DNA from: Sipunculus nudus
Taxonomy: Eukaryota > Annelida > Sipuncula > Golfingiida > Sipunculidae
Reading direction: 5' to 3'
NCBI GenBank assembly: GCA_026874595.1
Contig: CM049314.1
Span: 58,640,300-58,704,299 of the forward strand
Length of the DNA: 64,000 bases
The notes beneath the pieces were generated by a model. That model was not told the origin of the DNA and made no database searches. It worked only from the letters and a program-made list of their open reading frames with translations. Made by a program: the position numbers and the translations under genes. Below are positions 1 to 10,876 of the stretch, in pieces; the stretch's first letter is position 1; the number at the start of each line of letters is the position of its first letter.

Positions 1-2
1 GT

Positions 3-338
3 GTGAAAAATTCTGATTCTCTTATTTATAGTTTATTGCAGTATGTTTCAGACTTTTGCACTAAACTAAACGATGCTTATGAGATTGCCAAGTCTAATCT
101 AAAATCTGCACAAAGTAAAATGAAAACAAAGTATGACAAGCACAGTGTAAGAAGGACGTTTGAGCCTCGTGAAAAGGGCCTTGCCTTACTACCTATTCCT
201 GGCAGACCTCTGCAAGCTGGGAATATTGGTCCTTACATTGTTTACAAGAAAGTCAGTGATTTAAATACATACCGTTAACACCAAATAGGCGTAAGAAAAA
301 ACAACTGTATCATGTTAACATATTGAAACCATATTGAG
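3..338 (+). pseudogene. Retrotransposon integrase C-terminal region (partial)
   Basis: The reading frame contains a tail typical of Ty3-type integrases: a helical stretch ending QSKMKTKYDKHSVRR, then a small beta domain with LLPIPGRPLQAGNIGPY and KKVSDLN. The frame then shifts by one base near 270-280, after which TPNRRKKQLYHVNILKPY follows and ends in TGA at 336-338. The catalytic DDE core lies upstream of the window. The clean stop just before the RT region suggests that this is the true end of the integrase segment or of its ORF. The position directly upstream of RT, with only a short spacer, is what makes the element unusual. Confidence 0.85.
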
Positions 339-387
339 ACAGAAGTGGCACATCAGATGTTGTGCATAGTGTTGCTGCTGTAATTGT

Positions 388-1896
388 GTGGGAACTAACC
401 CTGAACCAGTTAAAGTAGATACTGATTGTAGGTTTTCTGTAGACGTTCAGTGTGGAACAGTACCACTAAAAAACTCAGACGTGTTTAACAAACTGGATAC
501 CAAACTGTCACACCTCATCGCACTGCAACATCAAGAACTCAAGAACCTGCTGCAGAATTATGAACATTTGTTAAGTGACATTCCAGCGCAAACTTACATA
601 TTATGCCAAGACGTCGATGTTGGCGGGGCAGGCGCTGTCAAGCAGCATCCTTATAGACTGAATCCAGAAAAGCATAAGTATCCACAAGATGAGGTTCAAT
701 TTTTGCTGGACATGGATTTTATTGAACCTGGTGTCAGTAACTGGAGTTCACCATGTATTCTTGTGCCGAAACCCGATGAAAGTTACCGTATGTGCACGGA
801 TTGTCGATAACTGAACTCTGTCACCAAGACTGACACGTTCCCGATTCCGAGGAGAGATGATTGTATTGAGAGAGTCGGTAGCTCCAGATACGTCTCCAAG
901 TTTGACTTACTAGAAGGGTTCTTGCAAGTTCCGCTGGCAGGGCGAGCGAAAGAAGTGTCTGCATTTATGGCACCGCAAGGACTGTGCCAGTATAAAGTCA
1001 TGCCGTTTGGCATGAGGAGCTCGCCAGCCACGTTCCGGTGCCTAATCCATATGGTTGTCAAGGACATCTAATGCTGCGACGCATGTATTGATGACCTAGT
1101 CGTGTACAGTGACACTTTGGAGAAACATCTGCAGGTCCTTCGCTAACCTCTTCGAAAGACTCAGCGGAGCAGGTCTGACCGTCAACTTGGTTAAATCTGA
1201 GTTTTGTCACGCACAAGTAACATCTTTTGGTCATATTGGAGGACAGGGTCAACTAAAACCTGTTGATGCTAAAATAAGTGCTATTTCTGCATTTCCTGGA
1301 CCAGAAAACAGAAGCAAATAATGTGTTTTCTTGGTGTGGTTGGATACTACAAGAAGTTTTGTCTAAATTTTTTGGTTGTAGCTGAATCTTTGACTGATTT
1401 CTTAAAGAACAAGCAAGGGTTTGTGTGGAATATTCAGTGTGAAGGTGCGTTTCGGAATTTGAAGGGTTTCTGCAAAGTTCACCAGTTTCGGCAGCTCCAG
1501 ACTTTTCTATACCTTTTAAGTTAGCTGTAGATGCTATTGATACTGCTGTTGATGCTGTGTTGTTACAGAAAGGCGGTGATGGCATGGATCATCCAATTTG
1601 TTATTTTTCAGGAAAGTTTAATGCAAGACAGAGAAACTACTCCGTTATTGAAAAAGGGTGTTTGGCTTTGATTTTGGCATTGCAGCATTTTGGGGTTTAT
1701 GTTGCTTCATCAGTCAAGCCTATCATTGTCTTCAGTGGTCACAATCCCCTCGCGTTCATGAACAAGTTGAAGTGTAAAAATCAAAGATTGTTGAGATAGA
1801 GTTTGTTTTTACAGGATTACAATATTGAAATCAGACACAGTAGGGGGAAAGACAATGTAATAGCTGATTGCTTATCGAGATGTTTAGGTAATGTTG
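388..1896 (+). pseudogene. Reverse transcriptase plus RNase H of a Ty3/gypsy-class element, broken
   Basis: The RT begins around 580-650 (QHPYRLNPEKHKYPQDE, then FIEPGVSNWSSPCILVPKPD). It continues past an in-frame TAA (808-810) to palm motifs KFDLLEGFLQVPL and MPFGM near 898-1020. A second TAA stands at 1069-1071. The catalytic box at 1084-1095 reads C-I-D-D where family members usually have Y-I-D-D. Frame changes follow near 1130-1145, 1315-1325 and 1480-1500. RNase H follows (AVDA, then CYFSGKFNARQRNYS). Its usual KE catalytic Glu is Gly (codon 1656-1658), and the usual SDHNPL Asp is Gly (codon 1737-1739). The tail RGKDNVIADCLSRC is typical of the RNase H end. An inactive copy; identity is very secure. 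Confidence 0.93.
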
Positions 1897-1989
1897 TAAA
1901 TAAAATTATTTTTGAAATATTGTAAAAAATTAAGGGATTGTGATCGCAAAAAGAAAGGTTTTTGACAAAACATTCTTTTTGTTTTTTTA

Positions 1990-2003
1990 CAGGAGGGGGA
2001 GCG
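1990..2003 (+). promoter_or_regulatory. Polypurine tract of the retrotransposon
   Basis: A purine run, aggagggggagcg, lies just upstream of the LTR start, where plus-strand DNA synthesis is primed in LTR elements. Position and composition support the call. Confidence 0.7.
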
Positions 2004-2265
2004 TATCAGGTGTCTTTTTTATTGTGCGCTGTTGATATTCGGAATTGTGTTAGACAGGCCCTGGTTTATTGGGCGCAAGGGTGTTGCGTGTGTTGGGCCG
2101 GCATATTTCGTTGCCATGGGAGATGTACGCGTCGGGCTAGCACACGTGTGAGGTCTAGTGTGTAGAAACACAACATTCTTTGTTCTAGATGTTCCAAGTC
2201 TGTTCCTGTAACGTGTGTATTGTTCTATCGAGTTTACCAATTCTAGAATTTTCGGATGAAAAAGC

Positions 2266-2273
2266 TATAAATA
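2266..2273 (+). promoter_or_regulatory. TATA-like box in the LTR
   Basis: TATAAATA about 255 bp into the LTR, a typical place for a U3 promoter. Confidence 0.5.
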
Positions 2274-2715
2274 ACTGTGTTTAGAGCCAAGGGGGGAGGA
2301 GATAGAAATGTTCCAGCGTACACGGAAGAGTGTGAGTCAGTTTGTGGACCTTTCGGATAATTGCAGCATTTATAGATATTCTTCGAACTTTGTAACAGAT
2401 TTTATTCAGTCTTCAGTTTGCCTTTGGGACTATTACCAAAACTTCACTTTTGGATTACACTGGATTGTTTTCGGGATTAAATTGGACTATTATTCTCTGA
2501 GAAGATTAAGGTGAACTTTTCATCTGGATTATATGTTTTAACGGACTTGTTGAGCTGTGACTCTGATGGTATCCAGAAAAGCCTAGGATCCAGACACTCT
2601 AGAACTGTACATTTTATTTATTATACTGTGTAATTGTATTGATTTACTGTTAAACTGTTGTTATACTGAGTAATTGTATTGATTTAGTGTATTGTAGTTT
2701 TAGGATTGTTTTAAG

Positions 2716-2721
2716 AATAAA
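2716..2721 (+). terminator. Polyadenylation signal in the LTR
   Basis: AATAAA about 80 bp before the LTR end, consistent with the R/U5 poly(A) signal of the element. Confidence 0.5.
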
Positions 2722-2798
2722 TTATAATTATTTGTTAACAAAAAAACACTGACTTCTTTATTCATTCCCCTAGACATTTCACGCTGCCTAGTGTTACA

Positions 2799-3416
2799 GA
2801 ATCTGATCTTTATTAATCTCCCTAACAAAATTTATGCTCGTCACGACTATGTGATCTGTTGTTATTAGATTCCGTAACTTATTATTCAATAAATGCACGT
2901 GGTCCCGTGTGCCACACTGGCTCCTTCCTTAAGGACTATATTTTAATTGACGGTGATTACGCTCTCTCACGCCGAGGTGATGTGTAAAACTTTCGGCAAA
3001 CCGCTCCCAGATGTCGTCACTCGAGCTATAAGTATCAATGAAATCTGACTTATTAACTTTCGCAAACTTTACATAAAAATAGGCGAATCGCGTAAAAAAT
3101 TGAACTTTAAGAAATCTTTCTGGCTGGATAACAAATAAAGAAAGCGCAAGTTCTTCACAGTCGCATCAACTGAAAGCTCTCTTGACATTCACACTGTCAA
3201 CCGGCCAACGTGGAATTTTATTATTTTCTAGTGGGCCTGTGAAACCAGCGTAACACAGGCCCGAATAACCTGTAAATATTTTGGCTTGTTTACTGTTTTG
3301 CTCCTATTGGTCACTTTTGTCACTAAATTTAGTTTGCATATAGAAATGTCCCATGGATTTCGGTAATTATATTGCCCCTCGCTAGAATTTGGCGTTGGTT
3401 GTGCCAGCCAAAAAAA
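2799..3416. other. Intergenic, no gene seen
   Basis: AT-rich sequence flanking the retrotransposon. No long open frame, RNA gene or recognised repeat is visible. Confidence 0.5.
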
Positions 3417-3443
3417 GGGGTTGGGGATGGGGGGGGGGGGGGG
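3417..3443 (+). repeat. G-run tract with quadruplex potential
   Basis: Two GGGG runs separated by TT and AT, followed by a run of 14 G. Four closely spaced G-tracts are possible, which fits the G-quadruplex pattern. Such runs are also prone to assembly length error. Confidence 0.7.
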
Positions 3444-4045
3444 CGCACTTATTGTTCAACAAAACAAACCTTTATCATCAACATTTGTATCAATTTAATA
3501 TCTCCTAGAAGAAGTTCTTCTTTTATTAATTGTTATAAACTGTAAATAAACAATTATTTGTGCATATGTGATTTTAAAGCGGGATCTTTTTCATGCGGGT
3601 ATTCCCCAGACTTGTCATTTATTTGTGACATGGCCCATGATTCTCCTGAGAGCCAGCGCAAACATTAGTATTGAGGAAAGGAAACATGAATATGTTTCAT
3701 GTAACTTGCTTATTGAATGTATGCGAGGCACGGAGTTTATCATCTGGAAACTGCGAAAATACGATCCTACACTTCTGGGTCAAACTGCGTTTTATCAGCA
3801 AAACACTAAGTTTTGTATATTTTGTAACTTATGCATGCAGGTAACATCACGGCGTATAAGGCCATCACTAAAGAATACTGGCATGTAAAGACTTTTAGCT
3901 CTAAATATGCATTAAAGTTATTATTAACTTTTAAAAAAATACTTCGGGGCAAAATACAAAGATTTTTGTCAGTTGGCAGGAAGGATAGGCCTGGAAAATG
4001 TACAACATTTCATGGAGAATCCAGATGAACTATAAATAGTTTATC

Positions 4046-4049
<4 letters not shown>
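3444..4049. other. Intergenic with one unremarkable 106-codon ORF
   Basis: A plus-strand open frame at 3568-3888 has no recognisable domain, signal or splice context, and I treat it as chance. Nothing else is seen here. Confidence 0.4.

Positions 4050-4114
<65 letters not shown>
4050..4114. repeat. (TA)n microsatellite
   Basis: About 65 bp of uninterrupted TA dinucleotide. Confidence 0.98.
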
Positions 4115-4116
<2 letters not shown>

Positions 4117-4204
4117 CATATATACGTTATATAGACACACATATGGTACTTTTATAAAGGAAATATTTGCTTTGTTAAAATGTAGACATAGTTTAAATTG
4201 TAGA

Positions 4205-4375
4205 TCGCGGTGACGCGGCCTCGGCCTTGGCCTCGGACAGTGGTGACTCGTCATCGGCCTTGGCCTCGGATTGCGGTGACTCGGCCTCGTCCTTGGCCTC
4301 GGACGTTGGTGACTCGGCCTTGGCCTCGGACTTTGGTGACTCGGACTCGGCCTTGGCCTCGGACGTTGGTGACTC
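4205..4375 (+). repeat. GC-rich minisatellite, unit containing ggccttggcctcgga
   Basis: About five imperfect tandem units of roughly 25-36 bp, each built from ggccttggcctcgga followed by a variable TGGTGACT. The unit keeps one frame open and gives a Pro/Arg/Trp-rich translation. That arises from the repeat and does not indicate a gene. Confidence 0.9.
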
Positions 4376-5670
4376 GACTACAACACTGTTGTTATGAAAG
4401 GATATATCGCAGCGCCTTCTATGAGAAACTACGACAGTGTATCAAGAGAGCTAAAGCGCCATCTATTGTAACGACAACAAAACATAACTGGTGTCTATAA
4501 GTGCCGAACAATAAACGGTTGGTGTGGTATTTGATAAAATGAGACTAGGTTGTAACCTGTCCTATTATCTACTGTCCCATACATGACAGGTTCACTATGA
4601 AAGTGCATTTCTCTGATATTTTCCCAGTCATTAAGACTCATGGGAAGAGTGTATGCAGAGACCTAGAGTAGACATATTTCAACCAAGTTTACCAGTCAAG
4701 TTTATTAGCTAGTCGGTCGACCAGAGGAAGTGTTCTACCTTGGTAACGATGAATATAATAAAGGTATTTTACAAAGATGTAAAATTAATTAACTAGAGTA
4801 ATTAATATTGAATGTCAAGTAATCATATTTTTCTGATGAAAACATATACCGTTTAAACATTCGCGGTTTTCAAGGTTACATTCCTGTTTTTATTGTCCAT
4901 GTTTTTATTAAATTAAGTTATATAATAATTAGACCTAAAGGCCATGCTGTCCTTTGTGGAGATAATCGCCACCATTTTCATTGCCGATTAAATTCTGCAG
5001 CGTTTTTTTATTGCATAACTGAATATAACAATACATATTTTCATATACTTTCGTACATGATCAGATCAAACACAATGTATACAGTTTATCAAAACATTTT
5101 GCCTGGTTATTATTTCAACCATACTTCAGAATTTCACAGTTTTCAGTTTGCCCATGCAATATTTAATTATACTTTTGAGGTCCCTGCAGGATACAGATAT
5201 TTTCCGTGCTTTTGCCTTCCGATACTAAACTACAAAACAACTGTATATCTCCAAATATGTAGTAATGATCAGTGTATATTTCAGTTAGTGAATAAGTGAC
5301 AGGGAGGTAGCACTTGCACTCGTCATTTTATTTTAACTCCCTGTATCATCCAAACCCGGTGTCTACCGCGCCTGCTGATCTCCTTGCTTACTCATGGGCC
5401 CTTAGGGACGTACTCGTGAGTGATTCACAACCTTCCCATCCAGACAGCGGAGCGCCTCACATTGGTGGGTGTTCACCTTAAGGTCAGTAATGATAATTCT
5501 TCTCTTCTTAAACCTAATAACATATATGCTGAGAACAGACTTTTTCAGTTACCTAGCTACCATTGTCGGTGAAACATAACACTGGGTGTTCATCTTTGGT
5601 TTACAGATTGAGAAATATCATATTTAGCGTCAAATTTAGTCACTGAAGAAATATATAATGCCTCAGTCCC
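4376..5670. other. Intergenic, no gene seen
   Basis: AT-rich sequence with no recognised repeat. A plus ORF at 5057-5299 has no family features and no splice context. Confidence 0.4.
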
Positions 5671-6410
5671 ATTAACACTCGCGGGAAATGGCGAAGTATT
5701 GGCGAACGAAAAATAGAATTATCACAAAAACTATCCAAACAGTTGGCCGAAAAATCGTCGAAGTTCGCCAAAGATCACAAGGTATCGGTAGCGTATACAC
5801 TGCCTCGCGATAGGTAGTTTTGTTGCAAGGAATAGTGGCGAAATATCCGCGATTCTCGCCGCAGCCCGCAGCCCTCTGACATTGCATCCCAGATATTTTT
5901 TTTTTTGTCTCAAAACATGGTCTATAATTGTGTCTGGGATAAGACGCCTAAGTATCTGCAAAGTTTCGGCGAACAATCGGTGATATGTTTTTATTCGGCG
6001 AACCTTAGGTAATAGTAGCCGAAGGTCACCAAAACATCGGTGCCCTTTCGCTGATAGGTAAAATATGCATTCGTGCTTTCGCCAATTGGTTGAATTGGCT
6101 GTTCTTATAATTGTTCCAGAATGATCGCAATTACCTTTTCTTCTATTTCCTGCTCTTGATGTAGATGCGCAACCTGCACTGCATGGACGAACATGAGGCT
6201 GGGTCTGGAAATTTTCGTATTTAACCCCTACCCATAAGGCATCCCCGATACATCTGTGATTGTTCGGCAATGTTCGGTTATGAAACTGCAACAGTTCTGG
6301 GATGCCAAACAGATGCTTTTGTCCAACTCTCACCGAGCTTCACTGATCATTACCGAATATTCACTTTTCCTCCCAAATATCACAAGAAGCCGAAACCAAA
6401 GTTGGAATGA
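5671..6410. repeat. Degenerate internally repetitive segment
   Basis: Recurrent short motifs such as cgaaggtcacc, ttcggcgaac and cgaagttcgcc with catcggtg-like spacers recur loosely across this stretch. They keep a 200-codon minus-strand frame open (5731-6333). That translation shows no domain, and I regard it as a by-product of the repeat. Confidence 0.4.
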
Positions 6411-6590
6411 GGCATAATGCATCTGCTTATTTTCTTAAGGTCTGTTTCACAGTCAAGAAAATGAGAGAAAAAATCTTGAATTCGTCAATGTATGGTGATT
6501 AGCTTTGTTGGCAAGAATTAAATCTGAAAAAAAAGTTAGCCCGATCTCGAGTATTCTGCAGTCACTACCAAACCACGATAAATAACGTTT

Positions 6591-6593
<3 letters not shown>

Positions 6594-6644
<51 letters not shown>
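6594..6644. repeat. (TA)n microsatellite
   Basis: About 50 bp of TA dinucleotide. Confidence 0.98.
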
Positions 6645-6645
<1 letters not shown>

Positions 6646-6952
6646 TTAAGCATTATGTACATGACAGTGGGGATGTTTAATTGACAAATAAAAAATACTG
6701 GTTGGTAGAAGACTTTACATGGTTTTACAATGATTATAATGATAAATCATACTATATGTTTGTTACAGACAGCGAAACCTCGGCACAAGCAGCTGGGAGA
6801 GAAGCCTTTAAAGCTGCAACCCTAGCTATTCGAGATTGATGAAGTTCTCCGTAAATTCTATATTCTAACACCACCGAACAGTCTATAATGATGATGTGAG
6901 TCTTATCTTTGCTTGAGGCAACCGCCTACATTTTACTGCTAGCTTAACTTAG

Positions 6953-7133
6953 TACAGTAAAACCTCTCCTTACGGACACCAATGTTGCAAAGATACCTCC
7001 TATTTACGGCCACGTACGGACAGTCCCTTGCAAGTATAGGTCCCGAAATATAACCTCCCTAGTAAGGGCACCTCTCTTTTTGCGGGAAAATTTCCAGTCC
7101 TCTAAGTGACCGTAATTTAAAGGTTCTATTGTA
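6953..7133. mobile_element. Short inverted-repeat element (pogo-like MITE)
   Basis: The left end reads TACAGTAAAACCTCTCCTTA and the right end, reversed, reads TACAATAGAACCTTTAAATT followed by ACGGTCAC, against ACGGACAC on the left. So there are imperfect terminal inverted repeats of about 28 bp flanked by TA. A TA target and CAG-type ends with AACCT fit non-autonomous pogo/Tigger or other Tc1/mariner-class elements. It has no coding capacity. Related fragments occur near 14690, 15700 and 42530. Confidence 0.6.
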
Positions 7134-7339
7134 TAAGTATATCTGTAGAATTCAACTCCAGTATCGGACTAGAAGGCATTATCACCAACTTCCTTTCAAT
7201 TTATATCCTAGTGTTCACCAGGTTAGGTGGCTACCGTACCGTGAGCGTAATCGTCCCCATAGCTGGGTCAGTCTACCGAGAAACCGGCGATGAGGGCGTT
7301 CGTTTTTCAGTACAACATGGCCGGTGAAACCGACGTTCC

Positions 7340-7480
7340 CATTAAGCCTGCACAGCTCTCACCCTGGGTGGAAGCCCGCCATGAAAAATCTCACTCTCTC
7401 GGCTGAGATTTGAACTCATGATCTCACGACTTTGAAGCCTGTGCTCTACACCTGACCCATAGAAATCGGTTGAGGAATAA
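7340..7480 (-). mobile_element. tRNA-like SINE fragment (second family)
   Basis: On the minus strand, gtagagcacaggcttcaaag followed by gagttcaaatctcag resembles the A box/anticodon arm and B box of a tRNA promoter. A similar start (gtagagcacaggcctcag) occurs on the minus strand near 25560. It is diverged and the 3' limit is unclear. Confidence 0.4.
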
Positions 7481-8000
7481 ATGCTATTTTTGCAGCACAA
7501 GCAATTTTTTTGACCGTACAGATAATGTTCTCGATGAAGGGACATGATTATAGCATATCCTGTGTTTATAATTCATCCTACTCTGTGACAGTTTGGCCTA
7601 GGAGCTAGTGTAGAGTTCACGTATCAAAAACATATTTTATCAATCATGTAGTCAAGGAGGCACACTATTTGAGCCAGGGCTCGAGCCATATCAAAGAATA
7701 ATTAGAAGACAGAGTGGTCAGAGGTCCGTGAGGCAACCATTCACACCTGTCTGGCGAGAAATACCATGAATATCCGGGATTTTCGTACATGATGGATGGA
7801 TTTTACTATACAATTACCCGATATATACATTTATCAAATATTCACATAACGGAGAATTTAATCAAGAAGATATGGGGAAAGGTTATGGTGTTCATTATTT
7901 TATTCAATTAAACGTAATATACAATTATACGATGTACAAGTAAGCAGGACCTACTGTAATTATTTAATGTTCTTATTATTGATATATTTAATATTTTTTA
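7481..8000. other. Intergenic, no gene seen
   Basis: AT-rich; no open frame, RNA or clear repeat recognised. Confidence 0.4.
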
Positions 8001-8070
8001 AACTAGCTTTAAAACTAATACGAAGCACTCTCCATGGTAGGTTGGTTGTGTTCGGTAGTCTGTAAATAAC
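8001..8070 (-). mobile_element. Truncated SINE copy (3' part)
   Basis: Reverse-complement match to the 3' part of the SINE at 16446-16690, including catggagagtgc followed by tcgtattag. The tRNA head is missing. Confidence 0.65.
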
Positions 8071-8179
8071 AATTAATAACTAGAATACGGGTAGTTGACA
8101 AGCAACTACTAGTATCCGCCAAAAAAAAAGTGGTATGGGTTAAGTGAGGCATGGATTGATTAGGGGAAATAGATTGAGG

Positions 8180-9120
8180 TGTGTTGCATAAAAGCAGGGA
8201 TGTCTGCCTCGTAAACATGATTATAAGTGGCGCCACCTGTCATTTGAAAGAGAAGGCTATCCAAGATGTATACACATGCAACATTTATATGTGGATACGT
8301 CAAACCACTGCTTAGATATAATAGTGATTTTTACCATTAGCAGATGAACAGTTGACACCAGACAAAAATGGTTGTAGATAGGGCAGCCAAATGATAGAAG
8401 CTATACAGCTAGGCAAGGTTGACTTTTAGGCCGATACGTCAAACCAGACCTTAGATATTCGCATGATTGTCTGCTGTGTAAACGTGTTTATAAGTGGCGC
8501 CCCTGTCAACTCATAGAAATATCTATCTAAGATGTAAACACAAGCTAGATTTCAGGGGGATAAGTCATACTATTGCCGCCGAGATATGAGTGAATTAAAC
8601 CAAAGGCAGCCGAACAGATGGACACCACGCAAAAATGGTTATAAGTTGGGCCATCAAATTTGTATTAGCTGTAGAGCTAAGTTCTATAAACATGCAAAAT
8701 TTCAGGCCGATACGTCAACTAGTTCTGAGATATCAGCATTGATGTCTGCTGGGAAAGCGTGTTTATATGTGGTACCACTCGCCATCCAAAAATATCCAAA
8801 ATGTATAACCACTGCCGAGATATGAGTACATTTACCCAAAGTTACACGAACAGATGGACACCGTGCAAAAATAGTTGCAGGTGGCGACACTAGTATTGTA
8901 TTTCAGGCCGACACGTCGAATCAGTCCTGAGAATTTAGCGTGGATGTAACATGTATTGCAGGTGGCGTCACCTGTCATATAAACGAGAAACCTATCAATT
9001 ATGTCTTTGTGCCAAAGTCCGGCAAATATGTCCTGCCACTGCAGAGATTTTTTAACCAAAGAAGACGAACAGGTATGCAAAAATGTTTGTAGATGGCGCC
9101 ACCCGTTTAGTGTAAGATAA
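8180..9120 (-). repeat. Diverged tandem array with GGTGGCGCCACC-like cores, minus orientation
   Basis: Degenerate cores such as gtggcgccacc (near 8230), gtggcgcccc (near 8490), ggtggcgacac (near 8880), ggtggcgtcacc (near 8963) and tggcgccaccc (near 9093) are separated by text that, reversed, matches the array at 58885-60007. Shared pieces include tttgcatgtgtata, accatttttg, ctgttcatctgc and ggtttgacgtatcc. Small open frames here come from the repeat. Confidence 0.75.
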
Positions 9121-9425
9121 ACAGCTATCCATTAGCTAAACGCATGCCAGATTTCAGTTCGACTGGTCGGACGAATTTCAAGATATGTGGGTTTATGTGT
9201 AAAAACAGACGCACAGACTTAGGCTTTGCAGAAGGAAACGTCAACCCGAAATGAAGGCGCAGCAGTTCACAGGTGGCCTGATAATCATTCCTGGCTTTAT
9301 AAAGTTCGTCCAGTGGTTACGGAGGAGTTCACCGGAAATCTATGCGGCGAGAGCGTCCGGCTTAAAACATAGTATCGGCAAACGCTCTACTGGTGGATAC
9401 AATTACTTTAAACAGCTCTTTCTGT

Positions 9426-9656
9426 AAACTTTATTTATTTTACATGAGTTGTACCACTAGTTATAATAACTAATACGAGGCACTCTCCATGGCTCGGATG
9501 TTGGTGCACGGTAGTCGGTAAGGATAGAGGAAACCGGAGGACCCGGAGAAAACCACTGGCCTTGGACGGGCCATTATACAACCCACTATCATAGCCACAC
9601 CGGGGATCCAACCCGGAGACGGCCGAGCGTTTTACCATACAGCTGTCCATGCAGGC
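9426..9656 (-). mobile_element. tRNA-derived SINE, near full length
   Basis: Reverse complement of the family at 16446-16690. On the minus strand it begins with a tRNA-like A box (cagctgtatggtaaaacg) and a B box (gggttggatccccgg). It continues through a conserved body (gggtcctccggtttcct, ccatggagagtgcct) and ends in an AATAAATAAAG tail. The B box is altered relative to the 16.4 kb copy. Confidence 0.85.
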
Positions 9657-10053
9657 TCTTATAAGAATTGCTGAAGATTTGAATGCAACATACGATTATA
9701 CAGTGATACATGGTACGGCCATTCAACATAATATTTACTGGAAACATCATAAAATGAGTGTATGTGGGGGTTGGGGGTTGACCATTATGGTTGCCGACAT
9801 GTGTGAGTAATCAAGTTTCACATGTTAATAACAGTACAAACAATGGAGGAGGAAGTGGGTGAGGAACTTGGTCAAGAGTCACATCAACAAGTTTAAACCG
9901 CCAGGGTTGATTTATAAGAAAAATATATCTTTACTTTGCAAGGGAATGTCCGTAACCATTGGTGACCCTGTTTATTTAGCCATTGACAGATGCCGCACTG
10001 TAACCTTGTGCGATCAGAGTCCGTTTTAGTTAATCCAATGTGATATAGTTATT
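9657..10053. other. Intergenic, no gene seen
   Basis: Contains a G-rich patch near 9766-9780 (gggggttgggggttg). Nothing else is recognised. Confidence 0.4.
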
Positions 10054-10229
10054 ACGGGACGGATCCATGAGTTAAAAGGAGGGGTTTAACATTTGAGGAC
10101 TTATGAAAAAACTAAAAGAAGGTCCCAAGGGAATATAAAGAGGGGATCAATATCACAAAAATTGGTCTGAAAATCCTTAAAATAAGTTGCCGCGGCTGTT
10201 CCCCCCCCCCCCTTGGATCCTCTTCTGCA
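10054..10229. mobile_element. GGATCC-ended short element, copy A
   Basis: Starts cgggacggatccatg and ends ttggatcctcttctg, giving short imperfect terminal inverted repeats around GGATCC. A G/C-rich body contains a C run near the right end. The same plan recurs at 41380-41587 and 43273-43420. It is probably a non-autonomous DNA element. Confidence 0.6.
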
Positions 10230-10876
10230 TTATTTGTTGTATTTCATATATAAATATATATATATATATATACTATATCAGCTAAAAATACTGATTTTAA
10301 TCAAAATGGGACAACTGAAATATGAGGTGTTAGGCCCCTATATTTTCCCTGCAAAGTATGATATATTTATACTCATATTTACAGGATGGGAGTTTATCTC
10401 TCGCTGTTCGTTTGGTTTGGAACACATCCGGCCGCTGTTACACGTTATGTAACCACCGCATCAGGTTATTTTCCTATCTATTTAACCGCAATTGTGTTCT
10501 CAGTTTATTTATGCGATACACAATAATTAATAACCAAAGGCGCGTACATGTTTATTCGAATTAATCACTGCTCATAAAGTTAACATCGTTTCCCGTTTGT
10601 TTAATTGTTTTACTATTCATTGGCTAGATATTATCAACATTGTACTTGTTAACGTTTTTCCTGATGCCAGTATTTTACTAATATTACATAAACAAACTTC
10701 TTTCAATGCACAGATTTTCTTTATAAATCGTCACCTCTAAAATGAATATTGTATAAGGATATTAGTACAGAATATGAGTATATATATTGTCTTTGATATA
10801 TCGATACCGTATATACTCATATACACGCCTCAAATGCCACGCATTGTTAATTAACTTTGATATAATGTAACTGCAG
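10230..10876. other. Intron or upstream sequence of the EGF receptor gene
   Basis: Contains a short (TA)n tract near 10253-10272 and no recognisable exon. It presumably is the intron before the first visible EGF exon, because that exon begins at a splice acceptor in phase 1. Confidence 0.4.

Larger units (their letters stand above)
1..2798 (+). mobile_element. Ty3/gypsy-class LTR retrotransposon, 3' portion, degenerate
   Basis: The 3' part of one LTR retrotransposon, cut by the window's left edge. In order along the plus strand it shows the C-terminal end of an integrase, reverse transcriptase, RNase H, a purine-rich tract and an LTR of about 790 bp. The integrase end lies before the RT, which is not the usual Ty3/gypsy order (RT-RNase H-integrase) but is the order known for Gmr1-like Ty3 elements. 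No second LTR, primer-binding site, gag or protease is in the window. Several frameshifts and stops make it an inactive copy. Order and domains are seen directly; assignment to Gmr1-like elements is inferred. Confidence 0.9.
2011..2798 (+). repeat. 3' LTR of the retrotransposon
   Basis: The proposed LTR starts TGTC just after the polypurine tract and ends GTTACA, so it has TG...CA ends. Inside are a TATA-like box (2266-2273) and a polyadenylation hexamer (2716-2721), consistent with a U3-R-U5 layout. The 5' LTR is outside the window, so the exact ends cannot be confirmed by comparison. Confidence 0.6.

Noticed and set aside
3568-3888. 106-codon plus-strand frame
   Set aside because: No domain, signal peptide or splice support; treated as chance.
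4210-4500. Pro/Arg/Trp-rich plus-strand frame
   Set aside because: It is a translation of the minisatellite unit and stops being regular outside it.
5731-6333. 200-codon minus-strand open frame
   Set aside because: It lies in a loosely repetitive segment, has no domain, no splice context and an irregular composition. The repeat explains the open frame.
8586-9080. Several 60-80 codon frames on both strands
   Set aside because: They fall within the diverged GGTGGCGCCACC array and are not conserved between units.
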